64,000 nt of DNA from Azonexaceae bacterium (GCA_013335535.1 JAAXVL010000004.1:124001-188000); one strand, 5' to 3'. Positions 34,774-43,974 are shown, numbered from the stretch's first letter. Translations and numbers: made by a program. The notes: generated from the sequence alone by a model not told the origin.

Positions 34774-35337
34774 ATGGAGTTTGGCATGCGCCGGAATGGC
34801 TGGGGATTATTGTCAAAATTATTGTCGATGAAGGCGCTGATGATCGGCCTTTGCATCGCGCAATTCGCTGGCCCTGCCGCAGCCGGTACGCCGGGTGAGG
34901 TTGCGGTCGGGGCGCAGTTGCCCGAGGCGCAGCTCAACGCGCTGGTCGGCAACGCAGCGAAGCTGTCGTCCTTCCGTGGCAAGCCCTTGCTCATCAACGT
35001 GTGGGCCAGTTGGTGCGGGCCATGTCGTGCCGAAATGGGGTCGATCGAACGCTTGTATCAGCGCTACGGGAGCAAGGGGTTCAACGTTGTTGGCATTTCG
35101 ACTGACGACGACCTGGTGGCGGCGGCCAAATTCGTCAAGGTTTCAGGCGTCAGTTTCCCGAATTACATCGACCGCAATCTGGTGCTCGAAAACATGCTTG
35201 GTGCGAACCGTTTGCCGCTTACCGTGCTGGTCGATGAGGAGGGTCGGGTCATCAAGAAAATTGCCGGCTCCCGGGCCTGGGACAGCCCGGAAGCGATCAA
35301 TCTGATTACGCAGGCTTTTCGCCTGAAGGCGCACTAA
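34774..35337 (+). CDS. TlpA-like periplasmic thiol-disulfide oxidoreductase
   Basis: A 187-aa exported thioredoxin-fold protein. An N-terminal hydrophobic segment (ALMIGLCIAQFAGPAAAG) is a signal peptide or anchor. The active site is ASWCGPCRAEM, and the cis-Pro lies in NRLPLTVLVDEEG. It would reduce disulfides in the periplasm, for example apocytochrome c. GGAG precedes ATG 34774. It is divergent from menE and converges with the 252-aa outer-membrane protein gene. Confidence 0.85.
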   Translation: MEFGMRRNGWGLLSKLLSMKALMIGLCIAQFAGPAAAGTPGEVAVGAQLPEAQLNALVGNAAKLSSFRGKPLLINVWASWCGPCRAEMGSIERLYQRYGSKGFNVVGISTDDDLVAAAKFVKVSGVSFPNYIDRNLVLENMLGANRLPLTVLVDEEGRVIKKIAGSRAWDSPEAINLITQAFRLKAH

Positions 35338-35348
35338 GGCGCCAGCGA

Positions 35349-36107
35349 TCAGTAGGTGTACATCACGAAGACGCCACCGCCCAGATCCGGGCTGGCGTTT
35401 GAATAACCGGAGACAAGATAGCCCTGCAATTTCCAGTGCGGATCGAGCTTGTGGGTAATGAAACCGGTCACTTCACGAAGGGGCGCGCCGCCGTCCAGAA
35501 TCTTTTGCCGGAAATCGTAGCTCAAGCCCAGCGCGCTCGCCTGAGTGGCCCGAAACGACCAGCCGATCGAGGCGTAGAAGGGATCTTTCAGATCAGTGCC
35601 GTCCGGATCCCCCATTTTCTTGTAACCCAGGGTGCCAAACAGCGTGTGTTTGTCCAGCGTCCGATAGACCTCAGTCTGCACCGAGTAATCGTTTTCGCCG
35701 GTGCCGAGTCCCTTGCTGTCATCAGCCGTCGCCAGCTTGACTTTGGCACCCAGTTCGATGAGCCAAGGACCTTGCTGCAGGGCAGTCCAGCTACCGGACA
35801 GCACGATATCGCCGAGGCCGGTTTCCTTCTTGCGCGTACCTGTCCCTCCGGTCAATGTAACCCGGTCGGCACCGGCGCCGGAAACGGTTGAAGGGCCGCT
35901 TGTTTCAACGTAAGGAACTGTCGCGCGCACAGTCCAGTCGCCCGTTTCATATTTCACGCCGAAAGGCATGTAGAGCGTATCCGTACTCTCGGAAGCCCCG
36001 TATTTTCCAGTCGAGTAGTCAATTCCGGTGCTCACGGTCACGCTGCTGTCAGCGTGGCAGGACAAACCGGAAAGGAGGCATAAAGCACCGAGGAGTCGTG
36101 TTTTCAA
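35349..36107 (-). CDS. Outer-membrane beta-barrel protein
   Basis: A 252-aa protein with a signal peptide (LGALCLLSGLSCHA) and an alternating beta-strand pattern through to a C-terminal aromatic, GGGVFVMYTY, typical of outer-membrane insertion. The layout resembles the small transporter/MetA-like barrels (about 12 strands). No substrate can be named. It may be cotranscribed with the DUF6502-DUF5666 pair 73 bp upstream. Confidence 0.75.
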   Translation of the reverse strand: MKTRLLGALCLLSGLSCHADSSVTVSTGIDYSTGKYGASESTDTLYMPFGVKYETGDWTVRATVPYVETSGPSTVSGAGADRVTLTGGTGTRKKETGLGDIVLSGSWTALQQGPWLIELGAKVKLATADDSKGLGTGENDYSVQTEVYRTLDKHTLFGTLGYKKMGDPDGTDLKDPFYASIGWSFRATQASALGLSYDFRQKILDGGAPLREVTGFITHKLDPHWKLQGYLVSGYSNASPDLGGGVFVMYTY

Positions 36108-36180
36108 GCGAGAACCTGCTGCAAAGTTGATAAAACCATGATTCTAACGTGGTCTTATGTTTTTTGGTTCAATTGGCATA

Positions 36181-37638
36181 TTAGTGGCGTTCTCGCCGCT
36201 CGACTTTCTCAGCTTTTTCGGTCTTTTCGACCTTCTCTATCTTCTCAACCTTTTCAACTTTTTCAGCCTTCTCGACCTTCTCAGCCTTCTCGACCTTCTC
36301 AGCCTTCTCAGCCTTCTCAGCCTTCTCGGCCTTCTCGACCTTCTCGGCCTTCTCGGCCTTCTCGACCTTCTCGGCCTTCTCGGCCTTCTCGGCCTTCTCA
36401 GCCTTCTCGGCCTTCTCGGCCTTCTCGGACTTCTCGGACTTCTCGGCCTTCTCGGACTTCTCGGTCTTCTCGTTTATCTCGGCTTTTTCCGATGTTTCGG
36501 CTTTTTCAGACAATTTCTCTGTTTCACCAGTCTCGGCCTTGTCAGATGACAAGCCAATAGGCCGTTCCGATCTCCTGGGCCGTGAATGCTTCAGATCCTC
36601 ATTGCTGGCCAATTCAATATGATTGACGACAAACTGACCCGAGCGCCCAACCTCGGCATCGACAAAAATTCGGCGATTGGGGTGCAGGGCGTTCATTTGT
36701 CTTGCGGTTGCCTTGGGAAGCGACAGCTCTAGCCCGCCAGCCGTGATCTTTCCACGACCGTCGGATGTCTGAACCAGCCCCTCGACCAGGATTCTGCTGG
36801 CGCTATTCTTGAAGCGGTAGGTCGGGTCGGCTGCGACGCTGCTTGGAACGAGCTGGCTGCCGTTCCATTTGCCCTTGACCAGTGCTGTGGCGCTGTCGAC
36901 CGTCCCTGCGACCGAGACGCCGTTAACCAGCGATTGCTTGCCGGAAGCAACGACCTGCCCCAAAGCGCCTGCCTGCTTGAGGCCAGGACTGGGCTGGACG
37001 CGCGTCGCGACCAGGCTGCCGTCGGCGCCGGAAAGTGCGCTGATCTTGACAAGCTGGCCGACGGCCAGTCCCTTGCCCTGTCCCCGGGTGTCGGGCCCGA
37101 TGGCCACGTTTTGGCCAAGGACCTGAATCGTTTTTCCACCACGCGGCAATTTGGTGATGGGGCCTTCGAGCGCGTTCAGAATGGCGATGTTGCGAGCATG
37201 CAGGCCCTTGGGTGAATTGCTGGCGTCGATCGAAACGACCTGGCCGACCGCCAGTTTGTCGGCTGATGATGGGTCACCGTTTTCGTTGACCGGAACGCCG
37301 CGATCGAAATGAACTTCGACTCCATTGACGCAAACCGAGGCAAAACCGCTGACGACTCCGACAATGCCGACCGATGCGCCGTCCGCAATGGGCGCGCCGG
37401 TGCCGCCAATGCCGCCGCCTTCGCCGCCGGCTGCCGGGGACCCTGTTCCACCAATGCCGCCACCTTCCGTGCCTTCAACTCTGGTGACGGCACTTTCAGT
37501 GAGCGGTTTGCCGGTGCCACCAATGCCGCTCCGCGCCCGATGATTTTTTCCAGGGTGTTCGGGATCGACGCAGACCGGGGCGGATGAGGCGACCAGCGGA
37601 AACGCGGCCACGATGAGCAGCAGGAGATGACGTCTCAT
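36181..37638 (-). CDS. DUF5666-domain exported protein with long Glu-Lys repeat tail
   Basis: A 485-aa protein with a signal peptide (LLLLIVAAFPLVASSAP). Residues 35-85 are Gly-rich, with repeats of GGIGGTG. Several small beta domains of the DUF5666 type follow at about 90-355 (VGQVVSIDASN, VGQLVKISALSG, FVDAEVG). The C-terminal ~105 residues are low complexity: about 29 consecutive triplets of x-Glu-Lys, with x mostly Ala or Val. Such a tail would form a long charged single helix. Codons are nearly a 9-bp tandem repeat. The start overlaps the DUF6502 stop (ATGA). Function unknown; location is periplasm or surface. Confidence 0.8.
   Translation of the reverse strand: MRRHLLLLIVAAFPLVASSAPVCVDPEHPGKNHRARSGIGGTGKPLTESAVTRVEGTEGGGIGGTGSPAAGGEGGGIGGTGAPIADGASVGIVGVVSGFASVCVNGVEVHFDRGVPVNENGDPSSADKLAVGQVVSIDASNSPKGLHARNIAILNALEGPITKLPRGGKTIQVLGQNVAIGPDTRGQGKGLAVGQLVKISALSGADGSLVATRVQPSPGLKQAGALGQVVASGKQSLVNGVSVAGTVDSATALVKGKWNGSQLVPSSVAADPTYRFKNSASRILVEGLVQTSDGRGKITAGGLELSLPKATARQMNALHPNRRIFVDAEVGRSGQFVVNHIELASNEDLKHSRPRRSERPIGLSSDKAETGETEKLSEKAETSEKAEINEKTEKSEKAEKSEKSEKAEKAEKAEKAEKAEKAEKVEKAEKAEKVEKAEKAEKAEKAEKVEKAEKVEKAEKVEKVEKIEKVEKTEKAEKVERRERH
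36190..36480 (-). repeat. Tandem 9-bp repeat coding for the Glu-Lys tail
   Basis: On the minus strand GAGAAGGCC and variants (GAGAAGGTC, GAGAAGTCC) repeat without interruption. Changes fall mainly in the third codon of each unit, and the frame is kept throughout. Length is likely to vary between strains by slippage. Confidence 0.9.
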
Positions 37639-38483
37639 TTTTTTGCCACCTCTTCAGTAGCGTCGGTACTGTAGAAATATACGCCGCAGGTGAATCGTTT
37701 TTTCCGTCCGTTGTTCGCGGATTCGGGGGCTTGGCCGTCGTCATCAATCGGTTCGGCTGCCAGGGCGTGCAGCTGGGTCAATGTTTGCATGCCGAGTTTG
37801 GCAGCGCGACCGCGCAGTTTCTCGACCTGGGCCTCGGTTAGCGAGCCGTGATGCACGCTGCGCTCGAACCAGGGGCTGTTCGTGCTCAGTACGTTGTCGG
37901 CTGCGGCAGCGGCGTGATCACCCAGGTTGTGGCCGTAGTACGCCAGTTTTTCTTCAAGCCCTTCCTTGGGGATAAAGGCATTGCTCAGCAGTACGACTTC
38001 GTCGGCTTCATTGATCGTGACGACACCCAGTCGCAACCATTCGTCGAGAACGGAACGTGGCCGGATATCCTGGCTGATGCTGGCTACCAGCGCCTCGAAA
38101 GATGCTTCTCCGGCACCTCGGGCGAGTCGGGACAGGGGGCGGGGCTGGCCGTTTTCATCCAGCCACTGGGCACCGGTTATCCAGGTGGCGACGACCTGCG
38201 CGCTCAGCGAAATTTTCGGTGGCAAGTTTGCTTCGACATCGGGCAGTTCGCGCAACCGTTTGACATCCTTGCGATGCACGCCGGTGATCAGGCTGATCCG
38301 GCTGTCGGTCGATGCCTTGTTGTCCAGGCGGAAATCGCGTTCTGCCACTTCGACGAAGACCCGCTTGAGAAGCTCGATGGCCATCGGCAAGGTGATTTCG
38401 TTCGCCAGCATGACGCGGACAATGGGCGACAGCACGCGGTGAATGGCGGTAAGAAGGGCTGATCGTAGCGGTGAGTCAGACAT
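37635..38483 (-). CDS. DUF6502 family protein
   Basis: A 282-aa protein starting MSDSPLRSALLTAIHRVL. It has the layout I associate with DUF6502: a helical N-terminus with a winged-helix look (LITGVHRKDVKRLREL), AQVVATWITGAQWLDENGQP, and WLRLGVV followed by a C-terminal helical part. It is probably cytoplasmic and may bind nucleic acid; function is unknown. ATG 38483 is preferred over the upstream in-frame start (38603). It is coupled to the DUF5666 gene by a 4-bp overlap, a pairing I believe recurs in related bacteria. Confidence 0.75.
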   Translation of the reverse strand: MSDSPLRSALLTAIHRVLSPIVRVMLANEITLPMAIELLKRVFVEVAERDFRLDNKASTDSRISLITGVHRKDVKRLRELPDVEANLPPKISLSAQVVATWITGAQWLDENGQPRPLSRLARGAGEASFEALVASISQDIRPRSVLDEWLRLGVVTINEADEVVLLSNAFIPKEGLEEKLAYYGHNLGDHAAAAADNVLSTNSPWFERSVHHGSLTEAQVEKLRGRAAKLGMQTLTQLHALAAEPIDDDGQAPESANNGRKKRFTCGVYFYSTDATEEVAKK

Positions 38484-38837
38484 CAAGTGGTGCCGTATTT
38501 CAGGTGACGAGCGAAAGTGGCATCTGGATTCAGCTCGTCGCCGGGGTAGTGGGGAGTTTCTGGTCGAGTGGTCTGCGGCGATCTCGTCGGGATCGGCGAT
38601 CATTCAGGACTAGTCCGTCTCCTGTGCTGTAAGGCGGGAGGAGATCGGGCGACATTCTACGCCCCCGTTGTCGTTTCAAGAACAGGGTTTGCAGCCAGTC
38701 GTCCGCAGATTCGTTGCGTTTTTTTATGACAACTCCCGGTCCGCTGGAGGTGGAGTCGAATTCGGGATGAATATTATTTTTGTGTTCATTTGCGGGATAT
38801 ATTCCCACGTTTCGGTTGGTTGGTAAAGGCTGATGCG
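38484..38837. other. Intergenic region, no gene seen
   Basis: These 354 bp lie between the start of the DUF6502 gene and the end of the Fe-S flavoprotein gene, both on the minus strand. The promoter of the DUF6502-DUF5666 operon should be here; the AT-rich part near 38760-38800 is a candidate. I see no convincing ORF, RNA gene or terminator. Confidence 0.5.
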
Positions 38838-40136
38838 CTAGTCGCCGTAACGGGTATCGACTTGAACGCCCATTTTTTTCAACATGGGCGTTGGCAGTTC
38901 GCCACCGGCACAGACGATAACGGCATCGTTCGGACGTTCAAGCGTTTCTTCGCCCAGTTTGAGAACGACGTTGTCGGTGCCGATTTCTCGGACCGTGCTC
39001 TCGAGCAATTGTTCAATCCTGTTTTCGGCGATCGCTTCAGCCAGGCGTGCCCGGTTTTTGGGCTTGACCCGATCGAAGGCCTTGCCGCGATAACTCAGGG
39101 TGACGCGGGTGTCGGCCTCGTTGGCGATGTCGAGGGCGGCTTCGAGCGCGCTGTCGCCGCCGCCGACGACCAGTACGTGCTTGCCGCGATACTGATCGGC
39201 CTCGATCAGGCGATAGACGACCTTGGCTTGCTCTTCGCCCTTGGCGCCGAGTTTTCTCGGCGTACCACGACGCCCGATGGCGAGCAGGACGCTGGCGGTC
39301 GAGTAGGTACCCTTGTTTGTGCGAATTGAGAAAATGCTATCGATCGGGGCTATTTCTTCCATGCGTTCGCTGAACTGGATGTTGGGTGTTGCCTTGTCGA
39401 GGATGCCTTGCCAGATTTCCATCAGCTCTTCCTTGCTGATTTCGCGGACCTTGATTTCGCCGATCAGCGGCAGTTTCATGGGCGCCGTCATGACCAGCTT
39501 GTTGCGCGGATAGTGATAGGTCGTGCCACCGAGCGAGTCTTCCTGTTCGACGGTGACGTAGTTGAGGCCGGCTTCCTTGGCGGCCAGCGAGGCGGCGATG
39601 CCGGCCGGGCCGGCGCCAATGATGACCAGATCGAGTTCGGCCTTGCCGCGGGGCCGCCCGGCGATGGCTTTGACGGCATGCGTGCCCTGGCGGATGGCGT
39701 TGCGGATCAGGCCCATGCCGCCCAGTTCGCCGGCGATGAATATGCCCGGGATGTTGGTCTGGAAGTCCGGATCGACTTGTGGAATGTCCATGCCGCGCTT
39801 TTCGGTGCCGAAGACCAGTTTGATGGCGCCGACCGGGCAGGCCGGCGCACAGGCGCCGTGGCCGATGCAGTGGGTCGGGTTGATCAGGACGCCCTTGCCC
39901 TTGATGACGCCGAGCGCCTTTTCCGGGCAGGCTCGGACGCAGGCGCCCGAACCCATGCAGATCGACAGGTCAACGACGGGATGCAGCGACGGGGGTTCGG
40001 TCAGGCCCGCTTCCTGGGCTTCCTTGAGCACGGCATGATGGATTTCTGAAACCTTCTTTTTGGTACGCAGGTGAAACAGCGCCGGAATCAGGATGAGCAG
40101 GGCGGGGAGCAGGTAATAGATGAGATCAGATTTCAT
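38838..40136 (-). CDS. Membrane-anchored FAD/NAD(P)-dependent oxidoreductase with two 4Fe-4S clusters
   Basis: A 432-aa protein. One membrane helix at the N-terminus (LIYYLLPALLILIPALFHL) is followed by two ferredoxin-type motifs, CMGSGACVRACP and CIGHGACAPACP, then a thioredoxin-reductase-like flavoprotein with FAD site VIIGAGPAGIAAS and NAD(P) site VLVVGGGDSALEAA. It would pass electrons between NAD(P)H and ferredoxin-like or membrane partners. There is no redox-active CxxC in the flavoprotein part. It is coupled by a 4-bp overlap to the GGDEF-like gene. It is divergent from the cytochrome cluster and might feed it electrons, which is inference. Confidence 0.85.
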   Translation of the reverse strand: MKSDLIYYLLPALLILIPALFHLRTKKKVSEIHHAVLKEAQEAGLTEPPSLHPVVDLSICMGSGACVRACPEKALGVIKGKGVLINPTHCIGHGACAPACPVGAIKLVFGTEKRGMDIPQVDPDFQTNIPGIFIAGELGGMGLIRNAIRQGTHAVKAIAGRPRGKAELDLVIIGAGPAGIAASLAAKEAGLNYVTVEQEDSLGGTTYHYPRNKLVMTAPMKLPLIGEIKVREISKEELMEIWQGILDKATPNIQFSERMEEIAPIDSIFSIRTNKGTYSTASVLLAIGRRGTPRKLGAKGEEQAKVVYRLIEADQYRGKHVLVVGGGDSALEAALDIANEADTRVTLSYRGKAFDRVKPKNRARLAEAIAENRIEQLLESTVREIGTDNVVLKLGEETLERPNDAVIVCAGGELPTPMLKKMGVQVDTRYGD

Positions 40137-41095
40137 TCGGAGGCTTTCGCCAGTTTGTTTTCGAGCGTGCTGACGGTGCTCATCGGGTCTTCGCCCGATT
40201 CGTGCTGGACAGTGGCGATGTGCACGGTCAACCGGAAATTTTGCCCAAAATTGAAATGTTCAAAGGCCTCGCGAATGCCGTTTGCAAGCTTGCTGGCACT
40301 CGGTTCCGGGGTGTTGGGCAGAAGGATCATGAAAGTGCTGCGATCCCACTGGCAGGCAGTGTCCGAGGTGCGCAAGCGATTGGTGATGGCTTCGGTGCAC
40401 TGGTTCAATTGATCAGCCGGCAGGTGATCGGATTCAGGCAGTGCGATTCGGCAGCCGATCAGCGAGAGTGGGAGCCGGTAGCGGTCGGAAATGGCTGATA
40501 CATGGGCCAGCTCGGCCTCAAAGCATTCGGGGGATGGCAGTCCGGTCACCGGGTCGCGCAGCGTCATGCTGGCATTGATGTTCGGTGGTGCAGACCGGGC
40601 GGCGTAGCGCACGACCAGGGCAATGACCAGGGAAAGAATCAGGTGTTCATCAAGGCGTTCGTGGTCGCTGGCGAGCTGCCAGGTCAGAACGACAAAAAAT
40701 GCGCCAAGCAGCAGCCAGAGCCGGAGCGGAAAATTTTGATAGCGCCAGGCCCACCAGGCGGCAACGAGGGGCGCCCAGAACAAGAGCGTCGACGCCAGTT
40801 CAGAGGTCGTCTGGCTGGCGCCAAAGCGGATGCCGAGGCTGGCAATGAGCAGCACATAGATTGCGATATCGACGGCCAGGCCGATGTTGCGTTCAGCCAC
40901 TGTCCAGCCGGCCTGGTGGGCGATCCAGATGAGCAGGAGCGGCAAGCTGACGACCAGGTAAATCAGGCTGGTGCCGCTTGGCCAGAGTCGTTGAAACTCG
41001 ACGCAGGCAATGACGAACAGGCAGAGCAGGCCACCCATCGAACCGGTGGTGTTGATGCGATTGGCTAAGCTTGATGACATCGGTTTGTCATTCAT
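40133..41095 (-). CDS. Membrane protein with degenerate GGDEF domain
   Basis: A 320-aa protein with five or six N-terminal membrane helices and a C-terminal GGDEF-like domain beginning DPVTGLPSPECFEAEL. The catalytic signature is lost: where GGDEF should stand the sequence reads QWDRSTFMIL. Diguanylate cyclase activity is therefore unlikely; it may act as a c-di-GMP or GTP sensor or a scaffold. Part of the domain (FNFGQNFRLTVH) is encoded by a copy of the dispersed repeat, at the position of the LTVSIG strand. ATG 41095 is preferred; GTG 41122 is also in frame. It is cotranscribed with the Fe-S flavoprotein. Confidence 0.8.
   Translation of the reverse strand: MNDKPMSSSLANRINTTGSMGGLLCLFVIACVEFQRLWPSGTSLIYLVVSLPLLLIWIAHQAGWTVAERNIGLAVDIAIYVLLIASLGIRFGASQTTSELASTLLFWAPLVAAWWAWRYQNFPLRLWLLLGAFFVVLTWQLASDHERLDEHLILSLVIALVVRYAARSAPPNINASMTLRDPVTGLPSPECFEAELAHVSAISDRYRLPLSLIGCRIALPESDHLPADQLNQCTEAITNRLRTSDTACQWDRSTFMILLPNTPEPSASKLANGIREAFEHFNFGQNFRLTVHIATVQHESGEDPMSTVSTLENKLAKASE
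40222..40250 (+). repeat. Dispersed 30-bp repeat, copy D (inside the GGDEF gene)
   Basis: GCACGGTCAACCGGAAATTT continues as TGCCCAAAA. On the coding strand it encodes FGQNFRLTV. Confidence 0.8.
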
Positions 41096-41255
41096 TTCTG
41101 TATTTTCCCGGATGGCGTGCACCTTGCTGCGCCAGTTTTTTGATATTCTTCGTAGTGTGTGAAATTTTACCCCGTCATGAGGTAACCCGATAGCCCGTTG
41201 GTATTAATGGCTCGGGGCGGGGCGGCCCCCGGCTGGAAATCAGATTTTGGAATCC

Positions 41256-42167
41256 ATGAATACAAATGCGCTAGGCCCAATGACGGTGATTTCTCTGGAA
41301 GGAGAGGCAAACTCGTCCAGCGAGAAGGTGCTTCGCGGCGTTTGGCGAGTGTCGATCTTGGTGCTCGTCAGTTTGCTTGTCTTTCTTGCCTGGCTGGTCC
41401 GGGCAGGGGGGATTTACGACTCCAACTCCGATTTTGCCTACAACATCGGCCTGATCGGCGGCCTGCTGATGCTCAGCCTTCTCCTCTATCCACTACGAAA
41501 GCGAATCCCCGCGCTGGAGCGCTTGGGGAAGATGGAGTCCTGGTTCAAGTTTCACATGGTGGCCGGGATCACGGGGCCACTGCTCGTGCTTTTTCACTCA
41601 ACGTTCAAGACGGGGTCGCTCAATGGCGCGATGGCACTCTACGCGATGCTGCTGGTTGCTATCAGCGGCGTTGTCGGGCGCTTCATCTATCGCCACGTCC
41701 ATCGTGGCCTGTACGGCAATCAGCTTACGCTGGCTGAAGCATCGGCCGAACTTCAGGCGTGTGCCGAACATGTGCGTTCGGTCTATGCCTTGCGGCCGGA
41801 CATCGAACCGAGACTGCAAGCATTCCACGACGCCGCTTTTGAGCAGGCGGGATCATGGCCATCGCGCGCCTGGCGCTTTGCCAGTTTGAAATGGAGAAGC
41901 CAGCGTCTGGCCAAGGCTGTCCGCCGGGATGCCAAAAATGCCCTTCGCAAGCAGTTTCGAAAGCATGGCGGCGGGCGGCGGGAGGTCATCGTCAACTACC
42001 GTCTGGCCCGCGAACAAATCGACCGCTATCTCGATTCTGTCGTCAAGGCCTCGCAACTCTCTGTCTGGGAAAAGCTGTTTTCATTTTGGCACATCGTCCA
42101 TATCCCCTTCCTTTACTTGCTGGTTTTTAGTGGAGTCGTCCATGTTGTTGCGGTCCACATGTATTAA
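41256..42167 (+). CDS. Cytochrome b-like inner-membrane protein of the multihaem cluster
   Basis: A 303-aa membrane protein. Helices lie near residues 30-50, 65-85, 102-120, 130-150 and 278-303. Histidines occur in spaced pairs within helices: FHMVAGITGPLLVLFH, and WHIVHIPFLYLLVFSG followed by VVHVVAVH. Pairs 13-15 residues apart suit two b-type haems stacked across the membrane, as in cytochrome b561 and ferric-reductase-like proteins. A charged cytoplasmic or periplasmic domain (about 155-275) lies between. It would oxidise quinol and reduce the periplasmic cytochrome whose gene overlaps its end by 26 bp. Start ATG 41256 is chosen over TTG 41247. The family is not recognised with certainty. 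Confidence 0.7.
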   Translation: MNTNALGPMTVISLEGEANSSSEKVLRGVWRVSILVLVSLLVFLAWLVRAGGIYDSNSDFAYNIGLIGGLLMLSLLLYPLRKRIPALERLGKMESWFKFHMVAGITGPLLVLFHSTFKTGSLNGAMALYAMLLVAISGVVGRFIYRHVHRGLYGNQLTLAEASAELQACAEHVRSVYALRPDIEPRLQAFHDAAFEQAGSWPSRAWRFASLKWRSQRLAKAVRRDAKNALRKQFRKHGGGRREVIVNYRLAREQIDRYLDSVVKASQLSVWEKLFSFWHIVHIPFLYLLVFSGVVHVVAVHMY

Positions 42168-43974
42168 CCGGCTGCTTTCTGTTCTGCTCCTGATCGCCAG
42201 CGTGGTTTTTGCCGGTGGCGCAGCAGCGCAGTCGATCGAAAAAGTGCTGATGCCCGGCGATGTGATCAGCGGGCACGCCAAGTACGAGCAGGAATGCGAG
42301 CAGTGTCACAAGCGCTTCGAGAAAAAGGCCCAGACCAAACTGTGCCTCGATTGCCACAAGGACGTTGCCGCTGACATCCGTGGCAAGACGCGACTGCATG
42401 GCAAACTGGATGACACCAACTGTCGCAACTGCCACACCGACCACAAGGGACGCGGCGCTGATATCGCACCCGTCGACAAGAAAAAGTTCGACCATTCAAA
42501 GACGGACTTCAAGTTGCTCGGCGCACACAGGGAAAGCAAGTGCGAGAGTTGCCACCTGCCCAAGCGGAAATATCGCGAGGCGCCCAAGCTTTGTAACGAC
42601 TGCCACAAGAAAATCGATGACGAGAAGGGGCACAAGGGCCATCTAGGTACCAAGTGCGAGAACTGCCACAACGAAAAGAAGTGGGCCGATACCAAGTTTG
42701 ATCACGAAAAAACCAAGTTTTCTCTCGTTGGCGGCAAGCACGCCGACGTCAAGTGCAAGGAATGTCACGAGGACAAGACCTATCAGAAGACGCCGTTAAC
42801 CTGTAATGGCTGCCACAAGAAGATCGATCAGGAAAAAGGTCACAAGGGGCGCTACGGCATCAAGTGCGAGTCCTGCCACAACGACAAGGGGTGGAAGGAG
42901 ATCGACTTTGATCATGACAAGGACACCAAATATGCCCTGAAGGGCAAGCACTGGCAGGCCAAGTGCAACACCTGCCACCTGCCGGAAAAGGGAAACATCT
43001 ACCAGTCAAGGCTGCCGACCAAGTGCTTCGCCTGCCACAAGAAGGATGACCAGGAAAAAGGCCATCGTGGCGAACTGGGTGAAAAGTGCGAGAGCTGCCA
43101 TAACGAACGTGACTGGAAAAAGTCCGAGTTCGACCACGACGAAACCGATTTTCCGCTCCGCGACAAGCACAAGGAGGCCAAGTGCGATACCTGTCACAAA
43201 GGTGGCGTCAGCGGCCCCAAAGCCACGAAATTGAAGGTGGACACGGCATGTTATGCCTGTCACCGCAAGAACGACGACGAAAAAGGTCACAAAGGCCGTT
43301 ACGGCGAGAAATGCGGCACCTGCCATACGGCCAAGGAGTGGAAGAGCAGCATTTTCAACCACGACAAGGAAACCAAGTACCTGCTCAAGGGGAAGCACCG
43401 GGAGTCCAAGTGCGATGCTTGCCATTTGCCCGAGAAAGGCAATATCTACAAGAGCAAGCTGGAAGAAACCTGCATCGCCTGTCACAAGAAAGACGATAAG
43501 CACAAGGGCCAGCTCGGCAACAAGTGCGAAAGCTGCCATGACGAAAAGAAATGGAAGGATGCCCCCTTCGATCACAACAAGTCGCGCTTTGCGCTGACCG
43601 GCAGCCATGCCAAGGTCGAATGCAAGAAATGCCACCTGACGCCGGCCTTCAAGGATGCACCGCTGACCTGTAACGGTTGCCACGAGAAGGACGACAAGCA
43701 CAAGGGCGGCTACGGCAGGAAGTGCGAGACCTGCCATTCAACAGGTACGTGGAAAACCTGGGATTTCGATCATTCAACGACGCGATTCGTTCTGGATGGG
43801 GCTCACCGCAAGACTGAATGCAAGGAATGTCACAAAGAGTCGAAGACGGGAGTGGCCAAAGTGAGCAAGGTCTGTGTGACTTGCCACATCAGGGACGATA
43901 TCCACAACGGGGACTTCGGTAGCCAGTGCGAGCGCTGTCACATCACGGCAAACTGGAAAAAAGTCAGGCGCTAG
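42142..43974 (+). CDS. 24-haem c-type cytochrome
   Basis: A 610-aa periplasmic cytochrome with a signal peptide (LLLIASVVFAGGAAAQS) and 24 CxxCH motifs by hand count. Units of roughly 45 residues recur: a CxxCH followed by Asn-Glu-Lys-Lys-Trp, a FDHxKTxF segment, and GxHxxxKCxxCH. The His of FDH and of GxH are likely distal ligands, giving bis-His haems as in class III (c3/c7) cytochromes. It is very rich in Lys, so positively charged. It would carry electrons across the periplasm between the cytochrome b-like protein and the giant cytochrome. The start, ATG 42142, lies inside the upstream gene, so translation is coupled. Confidence 0.92.
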   Translation: MLLRSTCINRLLSVLLLIASVVFAGGAAAQSIEKVLMPGDVISGHAKYEQECEQCHKRFEKKAQTKLCLDCHKDVAADIRGKTRLHGKLDDTNCRNCHTDHKGRGADIAPVDKKKFDHSKTDFKLLGAHRESKCESCHLPKRKYREAPKLCNDCHKKIDDEKGHKGHLGTKCENCHNEKKWADTKFDHEKTKFSLVGGKHADVKCKECHEDKTYQKTPLTCNGCHKKIDQEKGHKGRYGIKCESCHNDKGWKEIDFDHDKDTKYALKGKHWQAKCNTCHLPEKGNIYQSRLPTKCFACHKKDDQEKGHRGELGEKCESCHNERDWKKSEFDHDETDFPLRDKHKEAKCDTCHKGGVSGPKATKLKVDTACYACHRKNDDEKGHKGRYGEKCGTCHTAKEWKSSIFNHDKETKYLLKGKHRESKCDACHLPEKGNIYKSKLEETCIACHKKDDKHKGQLGNKCESCHDEKKWKDAPFDHNKSRFALTGSHAKVECKKCHLTPAFKDAPLTCNGCHEKDDKHKGGYGRKCETCHSTGTWKTWDFDHSTTRFVLDGAHRKTECKECHKESKTGVAKVSKVCVTCHIRDDIHNGDFGSQCERCHITANWKKVRR

